From Paenibacillus peoriae (GTDB lineage: Bacteria; Bacillota; Bacilli; Paenibacillales; Paenibacillaceae), in NCBI RefSeq assembly GCF_022531965.1, contig NZ_CP092831.1, positions 2,260,001-2,324,000 on the forward strand: a stretch of 64,000 bases of DNA. Direction: 5' to 3'. A model generated the notes under the pieces. The model saw nothing but the letters and a program-made list of their open reading frames with translations. It ran no database searches and was not told where the DNA came from. A program made the translations under genes and the position numbers. Positions 27,521 to 36,520 of the stretch are shown one piece after another. Numbering within the stretch: the first letter of the stretch is position 1; each line of letters starts with the position of its first letter.

Positions 27521-28357
27521 TTACTTGTGAGTCTTTAGCGTTCTGCCCTTAAAGAGAATATACGACAGTTCATGTTTGATAATTTTATTATTCTCTATTG
27601 TTTTCACATAATCTATGTCATCTTCGCGAGTTACAATTTCATCCTTATCTATACTGGGCCTTTTACGATTTCTATTTTCCCCGGCCGTGCTATTGTCAGA
27701 AAAAATAAAAGTGGTATTTAAATCTTCAATGCCCTCACTAATCTTTTTCCCTGTCATATTCTTAGCTGTAATGGCCAGATGAATTTTTTCTCCCATGGTC
27801 AATTTGTACGATAACAACTGGAATGCATTTTCATTATCCACTTGTTCTCTAAAATGATCCAAATCTTCTACATTCTCCATCATAGGTGTCTTCATTAATT
27901 CTTTCCCAGAGAGGGAATACAGTTTATTTTGCTGATCCCATTCCTGGTGTATGTCTAAGTGCTTAGTAAGTACCCCTAAAGGGACAAACATCGCATTTTT
28001 ATAAAGCACAGGGGCGGTATCCATCATGGACGTGTTCGAGTCGGTAACAATCTCAGTGGAGTTCATTTTAAACTCAACCTTGTGTGTTCCAAACTTAATT
28101 GTAGCCGTATTAGAAGTTGGGTTAAACGTAGTCTGCCCCCCCAACAAATCATTAATGGATCTCAAGGGCACCATATAGCGATTATGTTGATCAATATAAG
28201 GTGCTTTAGGAGCTGTGAACAAAACATAGTAATTGTTAATCTTCAAAAATGGAGTATTTGGAGCTATACTCTGAGCTGACGTTTTCCCTGTGTAGGTTTG
28301 AGAAAAGCAAAGGAACAATGCACCTATAAGCATAATTCTGAACAACATCTTTCCCAT
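27521..28357 (-). CDS. Secreted copper-amine-oxidase stalk-domain protein
   Basis: 278 residues with a signal peptide (about 1-28). Residues about 40-155 hold two beta-alpha modules of the copper amine oxidase N-terminal ('stalk') type, with the hallmark YMVPLRSINDLLGG and MFVPLGVLTKHL. The C-terminal 120 residues differ from those of the paralogues at 38-42 kb. The stalk family is common in cell-surface proteins of Paenibacillus and carries no amine oxidase activity by itself. Low GC. No operon partner apart from the broken gene just upstream. Confidence 0.72.
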   Translation of the reverse strand: MGKMLFRIMLIGALFLCFSQTYTGKTSAQSIAPNTPFLKINNYYVLFTAPKAPYIDQHNRYMVPLRSINDLLGGQTTFNPTSNTATIKFGTHKVEFKMNSTEIVTDSNTSMMDTAPVLYKNAMFVPLGVLTKHLDIHQEWDQQNKLYSLSGKELMKTPMMENVEDLDHFREQVDNENAFQLLSYKLTMGEKIHLAITAKNMTGKKISEGIEDLNTTFIFSDNSTAGENRNRKRPSIDKDEIVTREDDIDYVKTIENNKIIKHELSYILFKGRTLKTHK

Positions 28358-28403
28358 AAAATATCCTCCTTAAAAGAGAGGGGATAGCAGCCCCTCACAA
28401 AAG

Positions 28404-28734
28404 TCAATCTAAGAATATATTATCTGTTTCCTCTCCTCCATGTACATAATCCACTACAACTTTACTCCGTGGCATAGAACAATAGTCATAGGTTTGACTG
28501 TTTCGCCAAGGGATATTATCTTCTGAATTTGTACCAATATAGGATGTAGCCCAACGAACTTTCCGGATATAAGAGCCTCGTTATAGTCTTGTCGATCTTG
28601 TAGTCAGAAGGGACATAAAATTTCATTTGTACTTCTTGATCAGGCTCAAAGCGTGGCTTAAAAGTATAAGGCTCTTTTACACTTTCAATGAGCATGAAAG
28701 GAGCCCAGTCATTATATTCTGTACTATGCTGCAA
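28404..28734 (-). pseudogene. Truncated, frameshifted gene fragment
   Basis: On the minus strand a frame starting near 28734 (EYNDWAPFMLIES ... KIDKTIT) continues after a frameshift near 28575-28585 in another frame (GSYIRKVRWATSYIGTN ... ETDNIFLD, stop 28404-28406). The 5' part is missing, cut at the junction with the MerR fragment. Family not recognised. It lies 46 bases ahead of the stalk-domain gene, which may have been co-transcribed with it. Confidence 0.55.
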
Positions 28735-28741
28735 ACCAACA

Positions 28742-28948
28742 TCAACCGCCAGCCTGGAAGAAATAAGGGACGTTATTGATCTCTATTTCATTGACCCTAG
28801 TGGAGTACAACCTAAGCAGAAAGTCCTCTCTATCCTGCGGCAGCATCTCGCAGAGGCTGACCAGAAGATCGGTGGGTTACCGCAATTCCGCGCTGATTTA
28901 CAGGCCAATATCGAACGCTTCGAGCGCTGGTTCGAGGAAAGAGAGTAG
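28742..28948 (+). pseudogene. MerR-family regulator, C-terminal fragment
   Basis: The frame (SLEEIRDVIDLYFID ... QKVLSILRQHLAEADQKI ... FERWFEERE, stop 28946-28948) matches the second half of a MerR regulator: the end of the DNA-binding region and the dimerisation coiled coil. The helix-turn-helix start is missing. The break is at about 28735-28745, where the sequence changes to the minus-strand fragment. Confidence 0.65.
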
Positions 28949-28949
28949 C

Positions 28950-29195
28950 ATTAATTTTTTCCTAGTTGCTCAGGGCGCACAGCTGGCGTCCCGGCCGGTT
29001 GAGACAGTAATGAGCGGGTGAATTGTTGCAACCATTTTATGGGATGATGCATCTGTCGAAAGCGTCGTCATGAACGAAGGCTTATTAGAGAAGCTTGGAA
29101 CAGGCGTTGTTCACATCTCGACGACAAGTGGACTCGCCCGTTCCTATGTCAAGTCTATTGTCGACCTTTTGAGCATTGAGCAGAGACAAGACTAA
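28950..29195 (+). pseudogene. Fragment of a 3-hydroxyisobutyrate/6-phosphogluconate dehydrogenase-family gene
   Basis: One frame reads VAQGAQLASRPVETVMSG, an in-frame TGA (29018-29020), then IVATILWDDASVESVVMNEG and GVVHISTTSGLARSY. This is the end of the NAD-binding half of the beta-hydroxyacid dehydrogenase family. The first GxGxxG segment and the whole catalytic half are gone. It follows the MerR fragment directly, so both are relics of one regulator-enzyme pair. Confidence 0.6.
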
Positions 29196-29646
29196 CATCA
29201 AAATCCGGTGCGCGTTCACGAGATAATACCCGCTTTATTAAGCAATTCCAGTCTACAGATGTTAAGAAATTCATAGTACGGGGACAACCTGTTCAAAACC
29301 TGAGAAAAGACTAAGCTAACGGAGAACGTTAGTTTAACTTCGAAGAGGCTGCGCCACACGGTAGCCCCAACTTATTTTTTATCCGAAAAAATCATGTTAA
29401 ACGCCAAGACTCACTGGTCTATTCAGTTAATTCTCCGATGCTCCTGACGGATGTGTCGGAGGATAAGAACATATTACGTATCGGGTTCGCGGATTTCGCG
29501 GATTTTTGTTTTTTCGTGATACATGTTCTTTCCCAAGACATGTATCGGTATCCGAAAAGGACAAGAACTTATAATCTTATCCCATCCCTTTTTGCCTACC
29601 GGCGCCTCCTGATAGAAGCAATAGACTTGAACATCCGTTGAGGCTG
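29196..29646. other. Stretch without an intact gene
   Basis: No gene supported. A frame open from 29331 to 29641 has no start codon near its beginning and looks like another fragment; no family recognised. A small palindrome CTAACG gagaa CGTTAG lies at about 29315-29331. Confidence 0.35.
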
Positions 29647-30621
29647 TTAATTTTGCGGGATGGGAACGACCTCCTTGCGCACCTCGTCCGGCTGCGTCAC
29701 GGTTAGCTTTCCAGACGAGTCGGTCACGGAACCGCCGACTGTATGCTCGAAGCCGATCCGGGTGACCTTCCCGTCCAGTCCGATCAGGCCGCTTTCCTCG
29801 GTGCTGGAATCTCCGGCAATGCCTCTGCTATAGAATACCAGCGGCTTGTCGATTTTCGGCGTCGGACCCGTACGGTCCTTCAGCTTTTCCTCCAGCAGCA
29901 GTTGAAAGCTATCTCCAATGCTTCCGTCAAAATGGGCCTGCCATGTCGCGACAAGGAAATCGTCCTTGTATTCGTAATAGGTCGCCGTCTCATTGCCCTC
30001 GATGGTGAAGAAGCGGAGTGCCTCTCCTTCGGGAAAGAGGAAGGCGGTGCTGTAATCCTCGGATTCGTGGAGCGTCCGCAGTGGCGTATGCTCATAATGG
30101 GTTCCAGAGAACATCGCTTCCATGACCAGATTCCTGCTTGCGGCCAGATCGCCGGTATAGAGCGCGTCCCGCTGCTTATCGGAGAGTGGCGACTCGATGG
30201 CGACAGTGTTGTTTTTCCATTCCACCTTGTAGCCGTACTGCTCGGAGACGAAGCGCAGAGGCACGTAGACGCGATTATGGACGGCCTTCGCTGGCACGTC
30301 GAGCGAAATCGGACCCGACGAGGACGAGTTATTCCCAAACGTCTCGGTCGCGGCCGTCTTCTTCCCGACGGTCAGCTTAATCGTCTGCGACCATTTTCGG
30401 ACGACCACGGTGTCCGTTTTCGCATCCCAATCGACGGCGGCGCCCAGTGCTTCGGAGACAGCTCGAATCGGCACGAGCACCCGTCCCTGATCGTAGATGG
30501 GCGGACTGTCGGTCGCGATCGGCTTGCTCCTCACCGTAATGCCAATATCCACGGTGGCGAACGCGGTTGTACCGACGGATAATGCACCGATGACGGCGAA
30601 TGTGCATAGAAGCTTTTTCAT
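29647..30621 (-). CDS. Secreted stalk-domain protein, GC-rich paralogue
   Basis: About 324 residues from ATG 30621 (AGGAGTGG upstream). Signal peptide to about residue 25 (TTAFATV). Two stalk modules follow: RVLVPIRAVSEALGAAVDWD and RVYVPLRFVSEQYGYKVEWK. The C-terminal domain (LYTGDLAASRNLVME, LFPEGEALRFFTIEGNE, ending VRKEVVPIPQN) is shared with the four genes at 38-42 kb. Its GC content is clearly higher than theirs, so it has a different history within the same family. Flanked by broken genes. Confidence 0.75.
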   Translation of the reverse strand: MKKLLCTFAVIGALSVGTTAFATVDIGITVRSKPIATDSPPIYDQGRVLVPIRAVSEALGAAVDWDAKTDTVVVRKWSQTIKLTVGKKTAATETFGNNSSSSGPISLDVPAKAVHNRVYVPLRFVSEQYGYKVEWKNNTVAIESPLSDKQRDALYTGDLAASRNLVMEAMFSGTHYEHTPLRTLHESEDYSTAFLFPEGEALRFFTIEGNETATYYEYKDDFLVATWQAHFDGSIGDSFQLLLEEKLKDRTGPTPKIDKPLVFYSRGIAGDSSTEESGLIGLDGKVTRIGFEHTVGGSVTDSSGKLTVTQPDEVRKEVVPIPQN

Positions 30622-30801
30622 AGTATCCACTCCTGTTCTCATGACGGCAGCGTTCTTTCCGAATGCATACCAGCAATCTTTATTCGTATGTTAGACGCGG
30701 GTGAACTTGAAAAAGTTTCCATCCATAGATTGGCTGACCACAGACTCATGGATCAGCTGCCTTGTTGCGCTAAACATTCCTGTAGAGCTTATTCTCTATA
30801 T

Positions 30802-30832
30802 AAAAAAGACCACTTCAAGGTTGAAGTGGTCT
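30802..30832 (-). terminator. Minus-strand terminator
   Basis: AGACCACTTCAA and TTGAAGTGGTCT with a two-base loop, followed on the minus strand by a T tract. The only frame it could end is the short one at 30869-30940. Confidence 0.7.
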
Positions 30833-30868
30833 GGTGTTCTGATCCCATTTACTCTGCAAGTGACTCAA

Positions 30869-30940
30869 TCAATTTTGGAAAAGAGCCTCCAGCTCCTTTA
30901 GTAATTTTTCAGTTCTAAAATTGGTTGCGGCCATGTCCAT
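30869..30940 (-). pseudogene. Short frame before a terminator, probably a gene remnant
   Basis: ATG to TGA, 23 codons (MDMAATNFRTEKLLKELEAL...). No clear ribosome binding site. It may be the end of a lost gene whose terminator survived. Confidence 0.25.
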
Positions 30941-31438
30941 TACACTCAAACAGATTTATATACAAAATTATAGCCAACTTAATATTTGGTGCTGATAGTG
31001 TGTACATACAATAAAGTTGTGTACTGAATTCCATAATTTGAAATTTATTCATTAGAAAAAATAGTACTCATCCTGCGTTACTCCACAAATGCGCCCGATT
31101 GTGGTATAAGGGATGACTCTAGGTATTGCATTTACATCGTTAAGCACAAAAATAAGATTTTAAAAACAGGAGTATTATTGATTGTTTCCAAACTGGATTT
31201 TACTTTTCCATTACGAATTGCACTTTCAATTGTCTTACGTAACCCTGATAAAATAAATTAAATATTTTGAAATAACAAAAAGTAAACATCCTATAAATCC
31301 TTATAAAAATCTTTAAAAATGCATATTTTACACTAAAAAATTTGCTTAAAATGAAACCGTACTACAAATCTTTGTTATTGACTAACAGGCTACTTCATCG
31401 ATTCTAAAGCAATTGTTAGCAAAGAAGGAGAAGACATT
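30941..31438. other. AT-rich intergenic region with one mobile-element-like repeat
   Basis: No gene seen. At 31008-31025 it holds ACAATAAAGTTGTGTACT, similar to the repeats clustered at 33.7-34.0 kb. The rest is AT-rich and precedes the SDR gene, which has AAGGAGAAG just before its start. Confidence 0.4.
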
Positions 31439-32209
31439 ATGAACAAAATAGTTGGAAAAGTTGCTGTTATTACTGGAGCAAGTGGCGGATTAGGTAAATA
31501 TATTGCACTTCGTTTTGCAGAAGAAGGTGCTAAACTGGGATTATGTGATATCAATGCAGAAGGGCTTAACGAAACTACTGAATTATGTAAAAGCAAAGGT
31601 GCAGATGTATTTGCAAAAGCATTTGATGCTACTGATCTTAAAGAGTCAACAGCATTTATTTCGGATACGGTTGCACAATATCAAACTGTAGATATTTTAG
31701 TAAATTTAGCGATGGCGATTGAGCCACCTCATTCGTTCTTAGATCATACGCGGGAGACTCTAGAACGAAGCTACCAGACGGGGCTTGTTACAACATGGGA
31801 CTTTATGAAACTTTGCTATCCATACCTGAAAGAAAATAGTGGTAAAATCATTAACTTTGGCTCTGGAAGTGGGAATGAAGGACAAGAAGGCTATGCAGCA
31901 TATGCAGCGATTAAAGAAGCAATTCGTGGTCTTTCGAGAGTAGCTGCGCGTGAATGGGGACCTGACAATATTAATGTAAATGTCGTAAACCCAGGTGCCA
32001 TTACAGATGCGATTCAAGCATATTTAGACCAAATGCCTGAAGGTCAACGAGATCCACTTTATTTAGGTTTCTCACAAACTGCTATAAGAAGATTTGGCAC
32101 GCCTTACGAGGATATTGCACCTGTCGTACTGTTTTTAGCGAGTGAAGACTCTAGACACATTACGGGACAAACAATCAATGTAGATGGCGGTGTCATTATT
32201 AACGCTTAA
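31439..32209 (+). CDS. Short-chain dehydrogenase/reductase, low-GC
   Basis: 256 residues. Cofactor motif ITGASGGLGKY (about 12-22), LCDIN with Asp for NAD(H), catalytic SGSG and YAAYAAIKEA (Tyr, Lys), and PGAIT. The NAG motif is replaced by NLAMA, unusual for the family. GC content and codon use are lower than in flanking genes, and the gene sits in an island with an AraC regulator and mobile-element repeats, suggesting transfer. The convergent AraC gene could be its regulator. Confidence 0.82.
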   Translation: MNKIVGKVAVITGASGGLGKYIALRFAEEGAKLGLCDINAEGLNETTELCKSKGADVFAKAFDATDLKESTAFISDTVAQYQTVDILVNLAMAIEPPHSFLDHTRETLERSYQTGLVTTWDFMKLCYPYLKENSGKIINFGSGSGNEGQEGYAAYAAIKEAIRGLSRVAAREWGPDNINVNVVNPGAITDAIQAYLDQMPEGQRDPLYLGFSQTAIRRFGTPYEDIAPVVLFLASEDSRHITGQTINVDGGVIINA

Positions 32210-32294
32210 TACCTTAAATAAAATAGATGGTGCATATTGCGATCTATGCTATTAATAGGTATAGGTTAATGGAGAGATAGACGCATCTAATAAG

Positions 32295-32332
32295 AAAAAA
32301 CTGCTAATCTGCAATGGATTAGCAGTTTTTTT
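32295..32332. terminator. Bidirectional terminator between the SDR and AraC genes
   Basis: AAAAAACTGCTAATC and GATTAGCAGTTTTTTT; both strands end in a T tract. Confidence 0.85.
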
Positions 32333-32345
32333 CGTGAACAATCAA

Positions 32346-33555
32346 TTAATGATTGAGTGTATTTTTTCGGTACTGATTTGGTGTTACACCCGTAAATTTT
32401 TTAAATAGGCTTGAAAAGTGGCTTTGGTTATTGAAATGAAGCAACATACAAATGTCGGCTACAGAATAGTCCGTTTGGATCAATAATTTTTGTGCCTCTT
32501 TTATTTTTTTCTCCTTGGATATATTTTCCAATAGGTTTGTTTGTTTCTTTTTTAAAGAGCTGCGATAAATAAACTGGATTTAAATGGACGAGATCTGCTA
32601 AATCCTTTATCGAAATTTGTTCAAATATATGATTGAATATATAGTTTTTACAAGTATTCACAGCCTTAGAATGTGCACTTTCCCTATTTTCATTCATACG
32701 GTCAACTAATGAAAATAATAAGTTATCACCAATTAATAAAACTTTTTGTAGGTCAAATGTTTCTTCAACTTTTTGAATGCTAATATCGCTCATTGTATAG
32801 GCAATTTCAGGATAAAGACCGCCTTCAATAGCTGCCCTCGTCGCAAGTGCAATATAAATGATGATTTGATTTTTAATGTTACGAAGGTGGCTTTTTTTCG
32901 AAAGTTGACTCAATCCCTCCATTTCAATTGATTCTAAATGCTGTAACAGCTTTTCCTTCTTTCCTTCTTTCACATATTGCCATATTTTCTGCTCAGTTTT
33001 ATGGTCTAAATGAAAAGACGTTTCCAGACGAAGATGCCGTATTGCTTGTTCAATATGAGTGGGTTCAATTTCGTCAAAATTCATTAATTGAGATCTCACT
33101 ATTTCTTCATCCATAGGCTCTTGGTAGATTAAAAAATACGTGAGTGAACAAAGCGATACAATTTGTTTTTGGTTTAACAGCTCTAATTGACTGTAATAAT
33201 GGCATAACTCTTGCTGATAACTAGAGGATATTTGATGATCATGCATAATACCATTTACGGTGTTCTCGGTAACCTCAAAGGAAGTGAAAGGTCCGATTAT
33301 TATCGTTTCTGTGGAAGATGAATGAAATACAATGAGCGTTTCTAGATAGTTTGTTATTCTAATCAAAGGAACGTTTTGTTGATCGCCAGGTTGAATGAGC
33401 CTGTTTATAAATGTTTCTATTGAATCAAAAAGAGGATGTCTTAGCTGTTTTCCACTTCTAGTAATACGATGACTTTTATTCTTGAAAATAAAAATAGGAA
33501 TATTATATGTGTCATAGATCAATTGAGAGATATATTCTAAGTTTTGTTTCACCAT
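32346..33555 (-). pseudogene. AraC-family regulator, frameshifted in an A7 run
   Basis: ATG 33555 after AGGAG. Residues 1-290 are a sensing domain like that of YSIRK-type AraC regulators. The C-terminal double helix-turn-helix begins ISIKDLADLVHLNPVYLSQL. After KPIGKYIQGE the frame is lost at an A7 run (complement of 32504-32510). The correct continuation (KIKEAQKLLIQTDYSVADI ... TPNQYRKN) lies one frame over and ends at 32346. Six A instead of seven would join both parts exactly. This may be a sequencing error, true decay, or slippage-based on/off switching. Confidence 0.8.
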
Positions 33556-33741
33556 TATTGCCACTCCTAAATTGATTAAGTAACCTGTCTGTCAATAACT
33601 AAGATTTATAGTATAACCTCATTATTGCTATAGACCATGAGTTTCTATGATTGACGTGGAAGTACCCATAACATCGATCACTTTTTCTTTTGGAGATCCT
33701 AGAGTAAAAAAATTGGTGTTTTCTTCTGTAACCCTCTACGG

Positions 33742-33959
33742 ACAATAAAGTAGAGTTCTTGGTCTCACAAAATCATCATTTTCATTCGAGCATATACAAT
33801 AATATTGAGTTTTGAATTAATTACCAATTACCTTTATTGTTCTAAAAGAGTTCTTATGATGTAACCTATCGTCGGGTCTCTTTAATTTTGAGAACACAAC
33901 TTTATTGTATTTTTTTCAGTTAGAACTCAACTTTATTGTTCAGAACTCATCTTTATTGG
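33742..33959. repeat. Iterated terminal-repeat cluster, probable remnant of an insertion element
   Basis: Direct copies ACAATAAAGTAGAGTTCT (33742-33759) and ACAATAATATTGAGTTTT (33796-33813) face three inverted copies: AGAACACAACTTTATTGT (33891-33908), AGAACTCAACTTTATTGT (33922-33939) and AGAACTCATCTTTATTGG (33942-33959). Several similar repeats at each end, in opposite orientation, are the layout of IS21-like and related element ends. No transposase lies between them. No other gene was seen from 33565 to 34165. Confidence 0.55.
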
Positions 33960-34165
33960 GTTTGATCAGATAGCTCCTGCAAAGGCCTAATTCCTTGAGC
34001 TCACCGTGCAGTCTGACGGAAGAACAACATGTCTTCCACGCTTTCATGCCGCTGCTCGCCTTCCCACAATCCATAGGCTCCCAACCGAAAACATAAAAAA
34101 CCGAACCTTTTTTCCATCGAGCGACAATATAGTGTGTAAGCTGCTTACTCAGGAGGGCCCTCTGA

Positions 34166-34741
34166 ATGCAAAGTGAATCTATGTACCACGTGCTCACAAA
34201 AATGATAGAAGGAGATCAGCAGGCGTTTCATACGTTGTATGATGCCACCTATAAGGATGTCTACCGGACCGTCTCTTTTCTGGTGGATCATCCGCAGGAT
34301 CGCGAAGATATTATGAATGAGATCTACATGCAAATGTGGACCTCGCTTCCCAACTACGATCCGAATCGTCCTTTCCACTTCTGGTTGCACGGCTTGGTCA
34401 TCCGACAAGTGCAAAGATTCCGGGTGAAAAGCTGGAGGAGATTCCGAATTTTCGAACGCATCCGTGTCTTTTCTCGGGAAGAGTATCATTGGGATCAGCC
34501 CACGTTGAGGACGGATAGGACAGACCCCGAGATATCGAGGGCCATGCACAAGCTGACCGATAAACAGCGGACGGTGATCATCCTCCGCTTTTATCACGAC
34601 TATACGCTGGAGGAGATTGTGACATTACTCGATATTCCGCTGGGTACAGTCAAGTCCAGATATCATGCCGGCCTGCAGTCGCTTCGAAAACAATTGGGAA
34701 ATCTCCCGTTGGAAAGGATGGAAAAGAACAATGCCTATTGA
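34166..34741 (+). CDS. ECF-type RNA polymerase sigma factor
   Basis: 191 residues, ATG 34166 with AGGAGGG upstream. Region 2 (AFHTLYDATYKDVYRTVSFL, then DREDIMNEIYMQMW) and region 4 (LTDKQRTVIILRFYHDYTLE, GTVKSRYHAGLQSL) are both present; region 3 is absent. It directs transcription of a small regulon, usually for envelope stress. It overlaps the next gene, a membrane protein that should be its anti-sigma factor. Confidence 0.88.
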   Translation: MQSESMYHVLTKMIEGDQQAFHTLYDATYKDVYRTVSFLVDHPQDREDIMNEIYMQMWTSLPNYDPNRPFHFWLHGLVIRQVQRFRVKSWRRFRIFERIRVFSREEYHWDQPTLRTDRTDPEISRAMHKLTDKQRTVIILRFYHDYTLEEIVTLLDIPLGTVKSRYHAGLQSLRKQLGNLPLERMEKNNAY

Positions 34742-35801
34742 AAGTCAAATCAGCGAGTACCTGCACCAAGAGGCAGAGACCATGGAATGTCCCCCGGCTG
34801 TTTCCAAACGAATCGAACAATCTTATTCTCAATACGTACAACGGCAAAGGAGCAAAAAAACGATGAAAAAACGATTGATCGGCGGCATTGTTGCTGCAGT
34901 AATTATGATTCCAACCGCGGCATTCGCGGCCCCTCCCCTGATTGAAATGATTACGAGGACACCGATGACAGCCCAACAAGTCAAGATGGATGCGGTTGGC
35001 CAAGCAGCGCTTGAAAAGTTGTATCGCTCTTATCCGGAAACCAAGTCGTTTGAAATTATCGACGCCAGCCAGATTGGAGGAGACCCCGCGAATACAAGTC
35101 AGGGGAAAGCCATTCAAACAAGCATCGTGCTGCAGGAAAAGGGAGCTCACGGCAAAAAGGTCCGACTTGATTTGAACGGTATCACGGGTGAAATCGAACA
35201 AGTGAACCAAGAGAATTGGGAGCCCCAGGAGAAGCCGGTCATCTCCTTAACCGATCAAGAAATCAAATCGAAAGTAGATGACCTCATTAACAAACTGTAC
35301 GGCAGCTCCAGTAAGTACGAATGTAACATGGAGCCGATGCAGAACCCGGACCAAAAAACATTTATATTGAACTACACCGAAAAGGGATCAACAACGCCTT
35401 TTTATCAGGCATTCGTTCAAGGGAATACGATCAGCATTTCTCTGATCGGAGGCGGCCCTGCTCCATCCGTGGAAGGCTTTTTCATGACTAACGGCAAGCC
35501 TGACTATACTGCAGATGCCTTTTTAAACGATGAAGAGCTCTTTTCTTTACTTCACATGAGTCCAGCAGACTTGAAACAAGAATTGGCAAAGGGGGCATCT
35601 GTCGTCGAGATCGCAGCATCTAAAAAGATTTCCAAACAACAAGTCATGGACGTAATCGCAAGTACGCAGGCAAAAAAACAAATCCAAGCCGATCCGCATG
35701 GTGGAGCTACTGATGACGATCGTACGCTGGAACTATTGAAACGGATTCTGGAACCCAAAGTATTGAAAGTGATTGAACACAAAACGGAAACGCCTTGGTA
35801 G
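34731..35801 (+). CDS. Probable anti-sigma factor, membrane-anchored
   Basis: 356 residues. ATG 34731 overlaps the sigma gene by 11 bases, indicating coupling. Residues 1-45 are a cytoplasmic part, one membrane span follows at about 47-65 (IGGIVAAVIMIPTAAFAA), then a 290-residue outside region. That region has a YcdB/PepSY-like look around KVRLDLNGITGEIEQVNQ and a helical end. No zinc HxxxCxxC motif is visible, so it is not a ZAS-type anti-sigma. Role is inferred from the overlap and topology. Confidence 0.68.
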   Translation: MPIESQISEYLHQEAETMECPPAVSKRIEQSYSQYVQRQRSKKTMKKRLIGGIVAAVIMIPTAAFAAPPLIEMITRTPMTAQQVKMDAVGQAALEKLYRSYPETKSFEIIDASQIGGDPANTSQGKAIQTSIVLQEKGAHGKKVRLDLNGITGEIEQVNQENWEPQEKPVISLTDQEIKSKVDDLINKLYGSSSKYECNMEPMQNPDQKTFILNYTEKGSTTPFYQAFVQGNTISISLIGGGPAPSVEGFFMTNGKPDYTADAFLNDEELFSLLHMSPADLKQELAKGASVVEIAASKKISKQQVMDVIASTQAKKQIQADPHGGATDDDRTLELLKRILEPKVLKVIEHKTETPW

Positions 35802-35808
35802 GAAGACA

Positions 35809-35846
35809 ATACAGGCGCCAGAAATGGCGCCTGTATTTTATTTTTT
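35809..35846 (+). terminator. Terminator after the sigma/anti-sigma operon
   Basis: ATACAGGCGCCA gaaa TGGCGCCTGTAT followed by a T-rich tract. Confidence 0.85.
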
Positions 35847-36520
35847 AGATATTCTTACATTGTATTCGAAATGCAATAATGGCTTCTTTACAGTCAAAAA
35901 ATAGGGCATGGGTTGGTTGTTTATGGTCATCATTCATACAGAAGGGAAAGTTCATTTTGAGTCAATTTGAAGACGAAGAAATGCCGGCAGAATAGGCAAA
36001 AATCCGACTGCCGAGTGATTGGGACAACGTGCTGAAGCTTTTGGAGAAGTAAATGTCCATGAGCCGCCGAAGGATAAGCCCGAATAAGGCCGTTTTTCGG
36101 AAATGGACATAGAAAAGCGGGGATCAGCCAGTTGGCCAAATCTTTGCTTTTTTGCATTGTTCCACGGAAGGCTATTCGACACTGAAGGCTGTGGTACGAA
36201 GATCAAAAAGCCCATGTAAATTCCTCCCTGAAAAAAATATACGAGATTATAATTGTTGAAAAATCAAGTTGTCATGGGGAAGGTGAATCTTCCTAAATTG
36301 CGCATTTAACAAAAACAAGTGCTATATATTCAATTCCGGTATATTCGCTATTGATTAATTGAGTATGTTGGAAAAAATATCAAGTTACCTGTATAATTAA
36401 CATGGATATTCCAAAAAATATAAAAAAATAGTTGTAAATTACAAAAAAAGATTAGTAACTATTTGCATACAAAGATTATACATCAATAGAATAAAAATTA
36501 AAGGATGGAGGGAATTACAA
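35847..36520. other. Gene-free stretch with a structured segment
   Basis: No supported gene. At 36052-36112 arms ATGTCCAT and ATGGACAT enclose a second pair CCGAA/TTCGG, forming a long nested hairpin. The last 280 bases are very AT-rich and lead into the broken secreted-protein gene. Confidence 0.35.

Noticed and set aside
29743..30582. Long plus-strand open frame (279 codons) opposite the stalk-domain gene
   Set aside because: It is the antisense shadow of a GC-rich gene; no ribosome binding site and an Arg/Gly-rich product without a family.
33940..34197. Minus-strand frame of 85 codons before the sigma gene
   Set aside because: Overlaps the sigma start and the repeat cluster, has no recognisable product; at most a relic.
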